A stretch of DNA of 64,000 bases from Paenibacillus sp. MMS18-CY102. GTDB lineage: Bacteria > Bacillota > Bacilli > Paenibacillales > Paenibacillaceae. The DNA is taken from positions 160,776 through 224,775 of the forward strand of contig NZ_WSTC01000003.1 in NCBI RefSeq assembly GCF_009789195.1, in the 5' to 3' direction. A program made the translations under genes and the position numbers. The notes beneath the pieces are model-generated. The model ran no database searches. It had not been told where the DNA came from and was given only the letters and a program-made list of their open reading frames with translations. Below, piece by piece: positions 33,152 through 43,119 of the stretch (position 1 is the stretch's first letter; each line of letters opens with the position of its first letter).

Positions 33152-36100
33152 TTATTTCTTCAGCAAGTTATACACGATCTTTCCAACAGCATCACTAATC
33201 ATCTTGCAGCCTTCGTCGCTCGTAGAGACAAACTGCACAAGCTTATTAAGCTGATCGCTTTCGTTCTCTAGCTGCTCACGCTGTTCTTCGAACGAATCGA
33301 CGATGCCGTCGATAAACTGGTTTTCGAACGGGTATTTGAAGTCCTCATACGAGTTATTAACGACCTGCTCTTTCATGCCTGGTGCACCTACAAACTTCTC
33401 TGCGACTTCGTATAACTGTCCACTTATAATTTCGCCGTCGAGGTCGGTACCGAATAGCTCATTAATTTGCTTTACGATCTCGGATAGATACTTATAATCT
33501 TCGCCCTTTTTACCACCGACTCCGTTGCCGCCTGTCAAAGGATAATCCGCACCTTTTTCTAGGATAATTTGACCTTCATCGATTTTTTTGATGCGATAGT
33601 ATTCAAGGTCAACAAGATCGCCATCGAGCTCCCAGCCCGTTTGTCCCATTGGATCGCTTATTTTTTTATAGAATAGACGAATGAACGTAAAGTAACGCTT
33701 CATCTCTTCGTCATACTCCACCATTTGAGACAGGAATAAGTAAAGGGAAACGAACTTTTTCATCTTCGCCTTTACATCGTCTTGTTCGTCTGGTCCCAGC
33801 TCTCGGAATCGTTTCTCCGGCATCTGCAGTACCTTATATATCTTCGCTTGATCATTCGCCGTCTGCTTTGTTTTTGGTTGGAAGAATACGTCACAAAGCG
33901 CTTCTACTTCATTGTCTTCATAAATCCGCGTCTCATCGAGCTGCCGCTTATAATCGTATAGCAGATTCGGATCTATTTCTTCGTCGATCGTTGTCTGTTC
34001 GTAATATGGCTGAAATGCTTTTTTGATCGTTTCGCGTTCATTAAAGAAGTCGAGTACGAATGTATCCGTCTTCTCCGGATGTGTTCGGTTGAGTCGCGAT
34101 AACGTCTGAACTGCCTTGATACCTGTCAATTTTTTGTCGACATACATTGTGTGTAGCAGCGGTTGGTCGAAGCCGGTTTGATATTTATCCGCTACGATCA
34201 TAATTTTGTACTCGTCTTCCTCGAATACCTCTGCTGTCGCTGTGTCCGGGAAGCCGTTCATACCCGCTTCGGTTACGGTCTCCTCGAGTTCCTGATCTTC
34301 AACATTACCAGAGAATGCGACGAGCACTCGCAGATCGGAATATGATTTCTGTGCTAAATAAGCTCTGAACGCATCCATATAGCGCTTTGCGTGCAAGCGA
34401 GACGAAGTAACGACCATCGCCTTTGCTTGTCCACCTATTTTATCTTTTGTGAACGTACGGAAATGCTCGATAATGATCTCTGCTTTTTGTGCTAAATTCG
34501 TTGGATGCAGTGAGACGAAGCGCGCGATGGCACGTTTCGTTTTCTTGGAATCAACCTCCGGGTCTTCCGTAACGGTCTTCGTAATTTGGAAATACGTTTC
34601 ATAAGTCGTGTAATGCTTCAACACATCATGGATGAAGCCTTCCTCTATTGCTTGGCGCATGGAATAGAGATGGAATGCCCGATATTCTCCATCTTCATCT
34701 TTTATACCAAACGTCTGCATCGTTTTCTTCTTCGGCGTCGCCGTGAAAGCAAAAAGGCTCAAGTTCTGGCGTCGCTCATAAGCGGCAAGCACTTCGGCAA
34801 TCTGATCGTCGACATCGAGCAACTCTTCACCACGTTCGTCAACGCTTTCCGCTTCTTCAAGCGAACGATAAGTGAGCATGTCTTTCATCTTGGTGGATGT
34901 CATACCAGTTTGAGAGCTATGTGCCTCGTCCATAATGATCGCGTACTTGGAGCTCTTGGGCATACCATTCAGTTTACCCATGACAAACGGGAACTTCTGA
35001 AGCGTTGTCACGATGACTTTTGCGCCTCGACTAAGAGCATCCGCCAGCTGCTGTGAACCTTTATCGATATAGGCGACAAAACCAGGCGTCGAATCGAACT
35101 GACGAATCGTATCTTGGATTTGGGAATCAAGCACAATGCGGTCTGTGATTACAACGACCGTATTAAAAATGGATTTCCCGCTGTCGTCAGCGAGCGACGC
35201 GAGACGATGCGCCGTCCATGCAATCGTATTGCTTTTACCACTGCCTGCTGAGTGCTGGATCAGATAACGTTGTCCGCTACCGTTTTCGAAGACATGAGCC
35301 GCGACTTTACGAACGGCATCAAGTTGATGATAGCGTGGAAAAATAAGCTGTTTCTTTTTCTTCCGTTTGTCTTTTTTGTTTTCTTCAATTTTGAGTTCAA
35401 TAAATCGCTGTAAGATATCAAAAAAGCTATCTTTTTGCAGAATCTCATCCCAAAGGTAAGTGGTCTTGTAACCCGATTCGTGAATCGGGTTGCCTTTGCC
35501 GAAGCCATCACCTTTATTAAAAGGAAGGAAGTAGGTCTTCTCTTTTTTAAGCTCCGTTGTCATATGTATCTCGTCGGTATCTATCGCGAAGTGGACGAGG
35601 GAACGCTCATTAAATTTGAAAATTGGCTCCGCCGGGTCGCGATCATGCCTATACTGATGTATCGCGTTTTCAAACGACTGACCAGTTAACGGATTTTTGA
35701 GTTCCATCGTGATGAGCGGAAAACCATTTAAGTCGATGACGACATCCAGTGAGTTGTTATATTTAGTGCTGTAGTGAACCTGCCGTGTTACCGATAACCG
35801 GTTCTTCTTATAGTTCGATGTCGCGTCAGGGTTAAAATCGTTATCTGGCTTCATGAAGAACATTCGAAGTTCTATGCCACGGTCTTTATATTTGCCTTGC
35901 GCGCTGTCGCGTAGAAAACCGATAAGCCCTTTTGGATGCGACTGAATAGCACGTGTTATTGATTGGACGACGCTGTTCTCGACAGATGCGCCGTAGATAG
36001 TTTGAAGCGCAGCCCAGTGTTTGGGCTGCGTCTCTTGTAAAAACGAAATGAGGTGAGAACGGAACAATCCTATCGGCGCATCAAACCCAGCAGGATTTCC

Positions 36101-36175
36101 TTTCAGGTAACCCTGCTGAAGCAATGCCTGTTCGATGGCGGATTCAAATACAATTTCACGATAATCAATGGTCAC
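33152..36175 (-). CDS. hsdR: Type I restriction endonuclease subunit R
   Basis: A 1007-residue HsdR. The N-terminal nuclease fold has NNSLDVVIDLNGFPLITMELKNPL, the D...ExK catalytic pattern, near residue 135. The SF2 translocase motor follows: Walker A QHSAGSGKSNTIAW near 307, MDEAHSSQTGM (DEAH box) near 410, FAFTATPKKKT, and the later VDKKLTGIKAVQTLSRLNRTHP. It translocates and cleaves unmodified DNA together with HsdM and HsdS. Its ATG overlaps the hsdS stop by four bases. Length is normal and no lesion is seen. Confidence 0.95.
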   Translation of the reverse strand: MTIDYREIVFESAIEQALLQQGYLKGNPAGFDAPIGLFRSHLISFLQETQPKHWAALQTIYGASVENSVVQSITRAIQSHPKGLIGFLRDSAQGKYKDRGIELRMFFMKPDNDFNPDATSNYKKNRLSVTRQVHYSTKYNNSLDVVIDLNGFPLITMELKNPLTGQSFENAIHQYRHDRDPAEPIFKFNERSLVHFAIDTDEIHMTTELKKEKTYFLPFNKGDGFGKGNPIHESGYKTTYLWDEILQKDSFFDILQRFIELKIEENKKDKRKKKKQLIFPRYHQLDAVRKVAAHVFENGSGQRYLIQHSAGSGKSNTIAWTAHRLASLADDSGKSIFNTVVVITDRIVLDSQIQDTIRQFDSTPGFVAYIDKGSQQLADALSRGAKVIVTTLQKFPFVMGKLNGMPKSSKYAIIMDEAHSSQTGMTSTKMKDMLTYRSLEEAESVDERGEELLDVDDQIAEVLAAYERRQNLSLFAFTATPKKKTMQTFGIKDEDGEYRAFHLYSMRQAIEEGFIHDVLKHYTTYETYFQITKTVTEDPEVDSKKTKRAIARFVSLHPTNLAQKAEIIIEHFRTFTKDKIGGQAKAMVVTSSRLHAKRYMDAFRAYLAQKSYSDLRVLVAFSGNVEDQELEETVTEAGMNGFPDTATAEVFEEDEYKIMIVADKYQTGFDQPLLHTMYVDKKLTGIKAVQTLSRLNRTHPEKTDTFVLDFFNERETIKKAFQPYYEQTTIDEEIDPNLLYDYKRQLDETRIYEDNEVEALCDVFFQPKTKQTANDQAKIYKVLQMPEKRFRELGPDEQDDVKAKMKKFVSLYLFLSQMVEYDEEMKRYFTFIRLFYKKISDPMGQTGWELDGDLVDLEYYRIKKIDEGQIILEKGADYPLTGGNGVGGKKGEDYKYLSEIVKQINELFGTDLDGEIISGQLYEVAEKFVGAPGMKEQVVNNSYEDFKYPFENQFIDGIVDSFEEQREQLENESDQLNKLVQFVSTSDEGCKMISDAVGKIVYNLLKK

Positions 36176-37419
36176 TGCACGACCTCCTCTCCGTATTGTA
36201 TAACATCAATGCCTGTGACGGCTTCACTAATCAGCGATTGGCGATATTCGATAAGTTTAACTATTTGTTTTTCAGTTAGATCAATTAGTTTATTAAGTTT
36301 GTTGCAAGTTTCATCAAGATTTGCATTTATTATTCTTTGCTCGTCAATAGGAGGAAGACACACAATTTGTTCTTTAATATTTTCAGCATTAATATTCGTA
36401 TTAGCCCCTCCATGCAACGTTGAGAACAAATTATTTCTAAAATATGATGAGCTTAATGCATATTTCAAAAATTCAGTATTTACATTTTTAAATTTAAATC
36501 TAATTAAATATGATGCAAATACTGATTTTTCTGGATTTCTTACTATGCCAAATTTACCTATAGTTGCACCGCTTCTTACAAATAAGAAATCTCCCTCGTC
36601 AATTTTAAATGCTTTTTCTTCCTTCTTATTCAGATTTACAAAAGGCATGTTTTCAAATGATACGTTGTAACGGTCATCTATATCAGTAATTCGTGCAAGT
36701 TTAATACCTTCATCAACGTACCCATCACTGCCATAATAGCCCTGTTTGTGTTCATGAGTTATTCTTTTAATAATTTTAACTTCCCATTTCGCCGGAACGG
36801 TGCCAAGCCCCTCAATACCCGAATCTTTCATCGGTGCATTCGGGTCGAGACCTTTTGTGACGACTTCGTCAATGATTGCTTGGCGTTTTTCTTGTAGAAG
36901 ATCGATGAGCTTCTGTTTTTTTGAAATCAAAAGATCAATGTTATGGGTTCTTTTATTAAGAAAGTCTACTATTGACTTTTGGATCTCTATTGTGGGAACG
37001 TCTACCTTAATGTTTCCAATATAGTCCCAACTAGCCCTTGGCATCTTAGCTCCATAAGTAGAAGAGTTTACGTCATCAATAAAATGGTCGGACAACATTA
37101 AATAGTTTAAAAAAACAGGTGAAATTTTGTCTGATGTTTGAAGCACTAAAAACTCCCCTGAACATCGACCTTCAAAGTCAGCTGTAAATCCTTTAGCAAG
37201 GTATGGTCTTAACTTACCAAAGAGCACATTGTGTTTATAAAATAGGTTACTCTGACCATCAACTTCAGTAGGAGCATTTTCATTAATAAGTAACCTAGAA
37301 GTTTTCGGTTCTACGTTTTCTAAGCCAATATAAATTTTATGATTATCAGCATCATTGGCTTTCTGGTTTATTAGCGTACTGAGATATTTTATTTTTTTAC
37401 CATCTTGATTTACGAGCAT
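36172..37419 (-). CDS. hsdS: Type I restriction specificity subunit S
   Basis: A 415-residue HsdS with two target-recognition domains, each followed by a conserved helical spacer: DFLNKRTHNIDLLISKKQKLIDLLQEKRQAIIDEVVTKGLDP in the middle and ANLDETCNKLNKLIDLTEKQIVKLIEYRQSLISEAVTG near the end. Two recognition domains imply a bipartite asymmetric recognition sequence, which cannot be read from the protein here. Its ATG overlaps the hsdM stop codon by one base, and its end overlaps hsdR by four. Confidence 0.93.
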   Translation of the reverse strand: MLVNQDGKKIKYLSTLINQKANDADNHKIYIGLENVEPKTSRLLINENAPTEVDGQSNLFYKHNVLFGKLRPYLAKGFTADFEGRCSGEFLVLQTSDKISPVFLNYLMLSDHFIDDVNSSTYGAKMPRASWDYIGNIKVDVPTIEIQKSIVDFLNKRTHNIDLLISKKQKLIDLLQEKRQAIIDEVVTKGLDPNAPMKDSGIEGLGTVPAKWEVKIIKRITHEHKQGYYGSDGYVDEGIKLARITDIDDRYNVSFENMPFVNLNKKEEKAFKIDEGDFLFVRSGATIGKFGIVRNPEKSVFASYLIRFKFKNVNTEFLKYALSSSYFRNNLFSTLHGGANTNINAENIKEQIVCLPPIDEQRIINANLDETCNKLNKLIDLTEKQIVKLIEYRQSLISEAVTGIDVIQYGEEVVQ

Positions 37420-39389
37420 TAGTAAATGACCTCCTTGAGCAATTCAAGGATATCGCTTTCAAGTTCTTTTATTTCATTATTTATTTCAATTGAGGAGCGC
37501 AGTTCTTGATACTTATAAAAATGACGCGTAAACGGGATTTCGTACCCTACTGTACCGACTGCACCATCTTTCTCATCACGTACATCCTCGTTGATCCATG
37601 CGTCCTCCACATGTGGTCGAACTTCTGCATCAAAGTAGTCATAAACACTTTGCTTCAGTGGCACATTTTCAAAATCGCGAAGTTCAGCATCCGCTTCTTT
37701 GTTGCCTTTAGCGTCATAACAGATTTCTGCATTCTCATCGCGTTCGGCTAAAGCGGTTAGCACTGCTTTGTAAACCGGCGCTTTCATGATGATTCCAGAC
37801 TGCTTAAACAGCTTCTTTAGCGCTTTTTCAAAATCGTCGCGATACATGTATATTCGATCTGACGGAATGCCAGTAAGAACATCTTTAATCGCCTCTTGCT
37901 CCACTACGGAGAGCTTAACAAACGCGGTTTGCGAATTAAGTTGTTCAATACGTTCAGGCGAAGCCTGGAAGTTCAAACGCAGCGGACGCTCAATCGTAAT
38001 ACGGCGATAACCAAAATCTTCGTTGTCGAATACTTTGCTTTTTTCGCCCTCTTCGAAATAGCTATATAGCTTTAAGATATCATCGATATGTTCTTGTCCA
38101 AGTTCATTTCGTTTGCTGCCCAAGCTTTTACGCATCTTCTGGTAAAGGTCTATCGCATTGATTAGTTGAACCTTACCTTGACGATTCGCAGGCTTGTGAT
38201 TGCTAAGCACCCAGATATAAGTGGCAATGCCTGTGTTATAGAACAAATCCGTCGGCAATGCGATTATCGCTTCCAGCCAATCGTTTTCAATAATCCAACG
38301 GCGAATTTCGCTTTCGCCAGACCCGGCTCCACCAGTAAAGAGTGGGCTGCCGTTCAGAACGATAGCGATACGACCTTCTCCGGGCTTCATTTTGGAGATC
38401 ATATGTTGAAGGAACAATAGTGAACCATCGCTTACACGCGGAAGTCCGGCGCCAAAACGACCATTGTAACTCTTTTTCTTATGTTCCTCTTCAACTTCTT
38501 TTTGCGACTTCTTCCAATCAACACCAAATGGCGGATTGGAGAGGAAGTAATGAAACTCTTCGTTTTCAAGTCCGTCCTGCGTGAAGCTGTTGCCGTATTT
38601 AATGTTGGATACATTCAGCCCTTTGAGCAGCATGTCCGATTTACAGATTGCGTACGATTCACCATTAAGTTCTTGACCGAATACTTCAACGTTCATTGTC
38701 GGATTCAGCTTACGAAGGTATTCGTAAGCCACTGCTAGCATGCCGCCGGTGCCGCAGGCTGGATCATAGATTTTGCGTACAACCTTTTCACCCGTTAATG
38801 CTGCAGCATCTGCTTCGAATAACACGTTAACCATCAACTGAATGACTTCGCGCGGTGTAAAGTGTTCCCCGGCAGTCTCATTCGATTGTTCGGAGAAGCG
38901 GCGAATCAGTTCTTCAAAGATATATCCCATCTCGATGTTGCTAACGATATTCGGATGCAAATCAATCTTGAGCATTTCTTCAAGCACATTAAACAGGATA
39001 TTCGATTCCTGTAGCTTGTTAATCTGCGCCTCAAAATCGAAATATCGAATAATCTCACGCGCATTCTCCGAGAAACCCTGTACATACTGCTTAAGGTTAT
39101 CCGCTAGCATGCCAGGGAAGTCACGCATTGAACGCATCGTGAACGGGTTCGTATTATAGAACTTGGAGCCCGAGGCACGCTCAAGCATCCGCTGTTGAAT
39201 CGTCGTTAGAGGTTCGTTCATCGTCTTGTAGCTTTCAAGCACTTTATCCTTTGATTCCTCTAATACGCAATCAAGGCGCCGTAGCACCGTAAACGGTAGA
39301 ATGACTTTACCATAATCGGATTGTTTATAATCACCACGAAGTAATTCCGCAATATTCCAAATTAAACTGACTTTATCTGAAAAATTCAT
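37419..39389 (-). CDS. hsdM: Type I restriction-modification methyltransferase subunit M
   Basis: A 656-residue HsdM, an N6-adenine methyltransferase. The N-terminal helical domain is IWNIAELLRGDYKQSDYGKVILPFTVLRRLDCVLEE. Next come GEHFTPREVIQLMVNVLF, the AdoMet motif IYDPACGTGGMLAVAYEYL near residue 205, and the catalytic SNPPFGVDW near 290. The C-terminal part extends beyond the classical length with a helical region. It heads the hsdM-hsdS-hsdR operon, with AAGGAG ahead of the ATG. The operon is typical Tn7-like cargo and protects against foreign DNA. Confidence 0.95.
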   Translation of the reverse strand: MNFSDKVSLIWNIAELLRGDYKQSDYGKVILPFTVLRRLDCVLEESKDKVLESYKTMNEPLTTIQQRMLERASGSKFYNTNPFTMRSMRDFPGMLADNLKQYVQGFSENAREIIRYFDFEAQINKLQESNILFNVLEEMLKIDLHPNIVSNIEMGYIFEELIRRFSEQSNETAGEHFTPREVIQLMVNVLFEADAAALTGEKVVRKIYDPACGTGGMLAVAYEYLRKLNPTMNVEVFGQELNGESYAICKSDMLLKGLNVSNIKYGNSFTQDGLENEEFHYFLSNPPFGVDWKKSQKEVEEEHKKKSYNGRFGAGLPRVSDGSLLFLQHMISKMKPGEGRIAIVLNGSPLFTGGAGSGESEIRRWIIENDWLEAIIALPTDLFYNTGIATYIWVLSNHKPANRQGKVQLINAIDLYQKMRKSLGSKRNELGQEHIDDILKLYSYFEEGEKSKVFDNEDFGYRRITIERPLRLNFQASPERIEQLNSQTAFVKLSVVEQEAIKDVLTGIPSDRIYMYRDDFEKALKKLFKQSGIIMKAPVYKAVLTALAERDENAEICYDAKGNKEADAELRDFENVPLKQSVYDYFDAEVRPHVEDAWINEDVRDEKDGAVGTVGYEIPFTRHFYKYQELRSSIEINNEIKELESDILELLKEVIY

Positions 39390-39567
39390 ATATGCTTCTC
39401 CTTATGTCTTTTGTCCTATATATATTTTTCAACACCGAATATATCTGTTCCTGCTAAAAACATATCGTAACATATGTCACTATGCTGACCAACAGCTACA
39501 AATGACCAGCTAATAAAGCCTACATAATGAGAGCCTTGACGTGAATCAATCGTTTTAATCCCATAAA

Positions 39568-39597
39568 GAAATCCGTCGATAATTCTCGACGGATTTC
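39568..39597 (-). terminator. Terminator of the tns operon
   Basis: GAAATCCGTCGA and TCGACGGATTTC form a perfect 12-bp stem with a six-base loop, overlapping the last bases of tnsD. Confidence 0.75.
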
Positions 39598-41446
39598 ATA
39601 AAGATAAACTCTCGACAAGGCATTGTTCAATCGCTTCATTTACGACAGCAGAGAATCCTGGTTTTAGCCCCGCTGCACGGATGATTTTCCACCTGAGCAC
39701 TGTTTCACGTTCTTCATACATTTGATTTACGACATACTTCACGCGTCTCACTTGGAAATCATCGATTGATTCCGAGTATTCACCAATCACCTTAGCGGTG
39801 TCTGGTAATTTGTCGAGATGCTGCTGCAATAACGCCAGTTGCTGCATTTGCTTGCCAATGTAGCTAAGCGTGAGTCGTATCGGCTTATGGACGCCACTTA
39901 TTTCTGTTCCAATGACGCTCATAGCGTGGTTCGCTAACTCCCTGTCTCTTGCTTTCCAATCCACTCGAGTATCATCCCACTTCTTTCGAGGTAATGACGC
40001 CGGCGAATGTACATCGAGCCATTCTTTATCGTTTCTATATAGCCATGCAAACTCTGCTGGCAGCGCTTTGCGCACTTCCTTTCGATTCATCTCCGGGTGC
40101 GAATCAACATAGCTCTGCCAGCGACCCCTACGTTCCTCCCTATCGTCCGGGGTTGGTTGATATCCTATCTTTACATTAGTAGTCATCCCTGCTTGAATGC
40201 GCAAATACTGCCTCTTCGCTGTGGTTGGATCGACTTTTAAGATATGAGCTGCCGCCCTGTAGGATTTGCGCTCTGTATTGATTAAATCAACCAACCGTTC
40301 TTCCCAAGTACGACCGAAGTTCTTGATCCGACCGATTTTGTAACAATCGTCTTTATCGGTATCTGGTCCTCTACGTGAGTACACGAAACCACAGTCACAG
40401 CTGAACGTGCCGACAGGAATTCCACGTGTTTCATAATCGCGCGTAATAATACATGTGGTCACGACACGTTGACGATAATGACTAGCCGCGCTATTCAAGC
40501 ACATCCAAGGACCTTCTCCGAACGGTGGCAGTTCTTTCGAACGAGAGAAAAAATCCGCTAAATTGCTGTCAAGAAAATGAGCAAGAAGGATGTGCTTAAT
40601 GGGATGAACACTTGTCCGCCCTTTTCTCAACAGCCTTGCAAGCCAATGACTTTCTCCTTCCAGCGAGCATCCCAAATACTGCAAATACTCTACGCCGTAG
40701 TATGTTTGGAAATCTGCCTTCAGTTCACTCTTCTTGATTCTCCCATTATAATCAGCGTAGCCCCTGTTTCTAAGCAGCGAATGATACTGTCCACTTAACT
40801 CTGTTGATGAGCAGGATCTTGGCGTATTCGTCAGTAACCAATTCACCTCTGATGCTATAACTTCTGAATATTGCCACAGCTTTAACGGATTGCCTACGCA
40901 TTCTGCAACATCCTGGCTTATGTCGGAGAACACATGCTTATTGTCGCGTATGATTCCCGCCTCTCTTAGCGGGATACGATGAATATGACAACAATCCACG
41001 CCGTGTAGTTGATGAGAACGATGCCAATAAGGTTCACCGTGGCTTTCTGTATCAGCAGTTATACAGGATGAACAAAAGCGTAATGTCCTGATCATGGGGA
41101 CACTGCTTGCCATAACACCCGAACGCGTGTGCAAGGCTCCTCCCGATCCTGATGCCATCGCTTGTTCCAGTTGAATAATTCGTTCTGGTGCAAGAAACGG
41201 TCTGTACACAGGGAACATCGAGTGATCGTCGATCAATCGATTGACCTCTAAATGCTCGCTGCCTATATTCCTGCATACCTCTTGCAAGTTGCCAGGCAAA
41301 TCGAATACAGCCGATAGCGTCTGTCTGCCTAATAAATCTTTTACTGTATGCTTGTCCGCTGCATGCGTACTCCACTCATGATATCGAGCTGCCACACTAT
41401 AGAACAGCTCATCATCATATGGAGCCGGAAAAAAAGGCAATCTCAT
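39596..41446 (-). CDS. tnsD: TnsD/TniQ-family target-site selector
   Basis: A 616-residue TniQ-domain protein. The N-terminus LPFFPAPYDDELFYSVAARYHEWS is the typical TniQ start. The zinc-binding segment RFCSSCITADTESHGEPYWHRSHQLHGVDCCHIHRIPL (CxxC...CxxH) lies near residues 125-165. The long C-terminal half contains helix-turn-helix-like segments (RAAAHILKVDPTTAKRQYLR). In Tn7, TnsD binds the end of glmS and directs insertion downstream. The insertion 24 bp from the glmS stop agrees with that role. It is the last gene of the tnsABCD operon, overlapping tnsC by one base. No TnsE-like gene is present. Confidence 0.9.
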   Translation of the reverse strand: MRLPFFPAPYDDELFYSVAARYHEWSTHAADKHTVKDLLGRQTLSAVFDLPGNLQEVCRNIGSEHLEVNRLIDDHSMFPVYRPFLAPERIIQLEQAMASGSGGALHTRSGVMASSVPMIRTLRFCSSCITADTESHGEPYWHRSHQLHGVDCCHIHRIPLREAGIIRDNKHVFSDISQDVAECVGNPLKLWQYSEVIASEVNWLLTNTPRSCSSTELSGQYHSLLRNRGYADYNGRIKKSELKADFQTYYGVEYLQYLGCSLEGESHWLARLLRKGRTSVHPIKHILLAHFLDSNLADFFSRSKELPPFGEGPWMCLNSAASHYRQRVVTTCIITRDYETRGIPVGTFSCDCGFVYSRRGPDTDKDDCYKIGRIKNFGRTWEERLVDLINTERKSYRAAAHILKVDPTTAKRQYLRIQAGMTTNVKIGYQPTPDDREERRGRWQSYVDSHPEMNRKEVRKALPAEFAWLYRNDKEWLDVHSPASLPRKKWDDTRVDWKARDRELANHAMSVIGTEISGVHKPIRLTLSYIGKQMQQLALLQQHLDKLPDTAKVIGEYSESIDDFQVRRVKYVVNQMYEERETVLRWKIIRAAGLKPGFSAVVNEAIEQCLVESLSL

Positions 41447-43119
41447 TAATGGTCCCCTTCCAAATTGAAGTCTGCATTCGTCTCAAACAGTCCTGTTTTG
41501 CTAAGCTCCTCAATCGGGTTTAAGCCGTCGCTCGACGCTTTAGCCAATACGCCTCTCAAATCGCCTGGGAACTTAGCTGCATCCACTGGCAAACGTTTCG
41601 TTCTAGTGCGCTGCTTTGTCGGAGCCGTCTGTTGTTCAGATGCTTCTGGCATTGCGATATTCAACGCAAATGCGAAAGCCGCTTGCTTAATTCTTGCAAT
41701 ATCGGATTCGTTGACACTTCGCGCTATCGCCATTTCAGCACATTCGATGGCGCGTTGAGTGTCATAGCCCGCTTCCTGTAACCATTTTGCAACTTCCACT
41801 AACGGCGAATCATCTTCGTCTCGTGATGCCTGTTGTTGATTACGAATTGTATTTAGCGCGCCTTCTAGTTCAATGCGTTCTGTTGTTTGATTCAGGTATT
41901 TTGATATATCGCGGATTGGAGCATAAATGTCTGAAATCTCGCGAAGTTTGTCCGTGTCGTTAGCCCTTAAAGCATCCAATATCGGCTGTACTAACCGCAA
42001 CGATTCCTTAGCCACTTGTCTTATGGTTTCGGCTGTAAACCTTTCTTCCTGACCGATTACCTGCCATTGCACAATTTGATAAAGCTTAATTGCAATGTCC
42101 GGTATACCTTGCGACTGTTCGTACAGCATGTCCCTTATTGCCTTAGTTAGGGGTACCCGTTCTTGCGTCCATTGATATTTCCATAAGTTATCAATGAAAT
42201 ACTCCCACAATTCATCCTGCTGATAATTCGTCCATATACAATCACCCTGTCCAGCACTACGCCGGGCTTGTGAAAATTCACTGCTCAACATGTTCATCGC
42301 CTTGAATGTCCCGACGAGAACGACTGGAACACCAATCGTATTAATTAACTACACGAAGAAGTTGAGCATTAACGCCGCCCCACCACTCCTGGCTTCATTC
42401 AGACGTTGGATTTCGTCAATAACTAGCACCCCTAAACCCAGACGCGCTGCCAATAACGCCATATGTGGGAGCAAATCATCCGTTGTTGAGCGGCTCTTAT
42501 AAAACTTCTTGAAATACTCGGTTCCTAGCAGCTTATCAATTGCGATGAAGAACTCCTTGCAAAGTCCTTTAATCGATCCGTCGTGGGGGCATTCGAGCTT
42601 TAGCCATACGACCTGTTTCTGCGAAAACATCTGTCCATCATACTCGGTATGGCTGATTACTTGCGTATACAGCGACAAAATATAATCCACTGCAGTTGAT
42701 TTCCCCATGCCGCTTGTACCAATCATTGCAAAACCTGCAGCCGTCGAGCGTACCATTGGCTGGTCCGACTCGAAGTTGCGAGGGTCTGCTTCTGGAAATG
42801 CAGATCGAAACTGCTTGAGCCATTGTGCTTGTAGTGGATTCCTTGCAAAATAACCATTTCGAATCATCCTTGAGAACCTCTGCTCCAATTCTAGATGAAT
42901 TGGCATTGGCTCCATGAAGTTGGAGATACGCTGTACGGCTTCTGCTCGGTCTAGTGCACTTAACTCTCTTTCCTGCTCGGAATATACCGGGTGCCTGCGG
43001 ATCAAGTTGGCTACGTCCTCGAGGTTCCGAGGTTTTGGTAATGCCTCAATATAGGGATTGTGACGGTACATCGGATCGGTGCTTTGTTTATAGACTGCGT
43101 ACTGCTCTTGTACCATCAT
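41446..43119 (-). pseudogene. tnsC: TnsC AAA+ regulator interrupted by one in-frame amber codon
   Basis: One frame runs from 43119 to 41446 with a single TAG at 42349-42351, between LMLNFFV and LINTIGVPVVLVGTFKAM. Without it the protein would have 557 residues. The upstream 256-codon piece has Walker A GTSGMGKST near residue 133 and Walker B LGVLVIDEIQ. The sensor-1 strand VVLVGT and all C-terminal parts that contact TnsD and TnsAB lie after the stop. The replaced residue is plausibly Gln (CAG to TAG). The downstream piece has an in-frame ATG (MNMLSSEF, 42297) but would lack the nucleotide site. TnsC bridges target selector and transposase, so the element is probably unable to move by itself. 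Confidence 0.88.

Noticed and set aside
42290..42502. Insertion or recombination between two separate tnsC genes
   Set aside because: Both halves are in the same frame with continuous similarity across one stop codon, so a point mutation is simpler.
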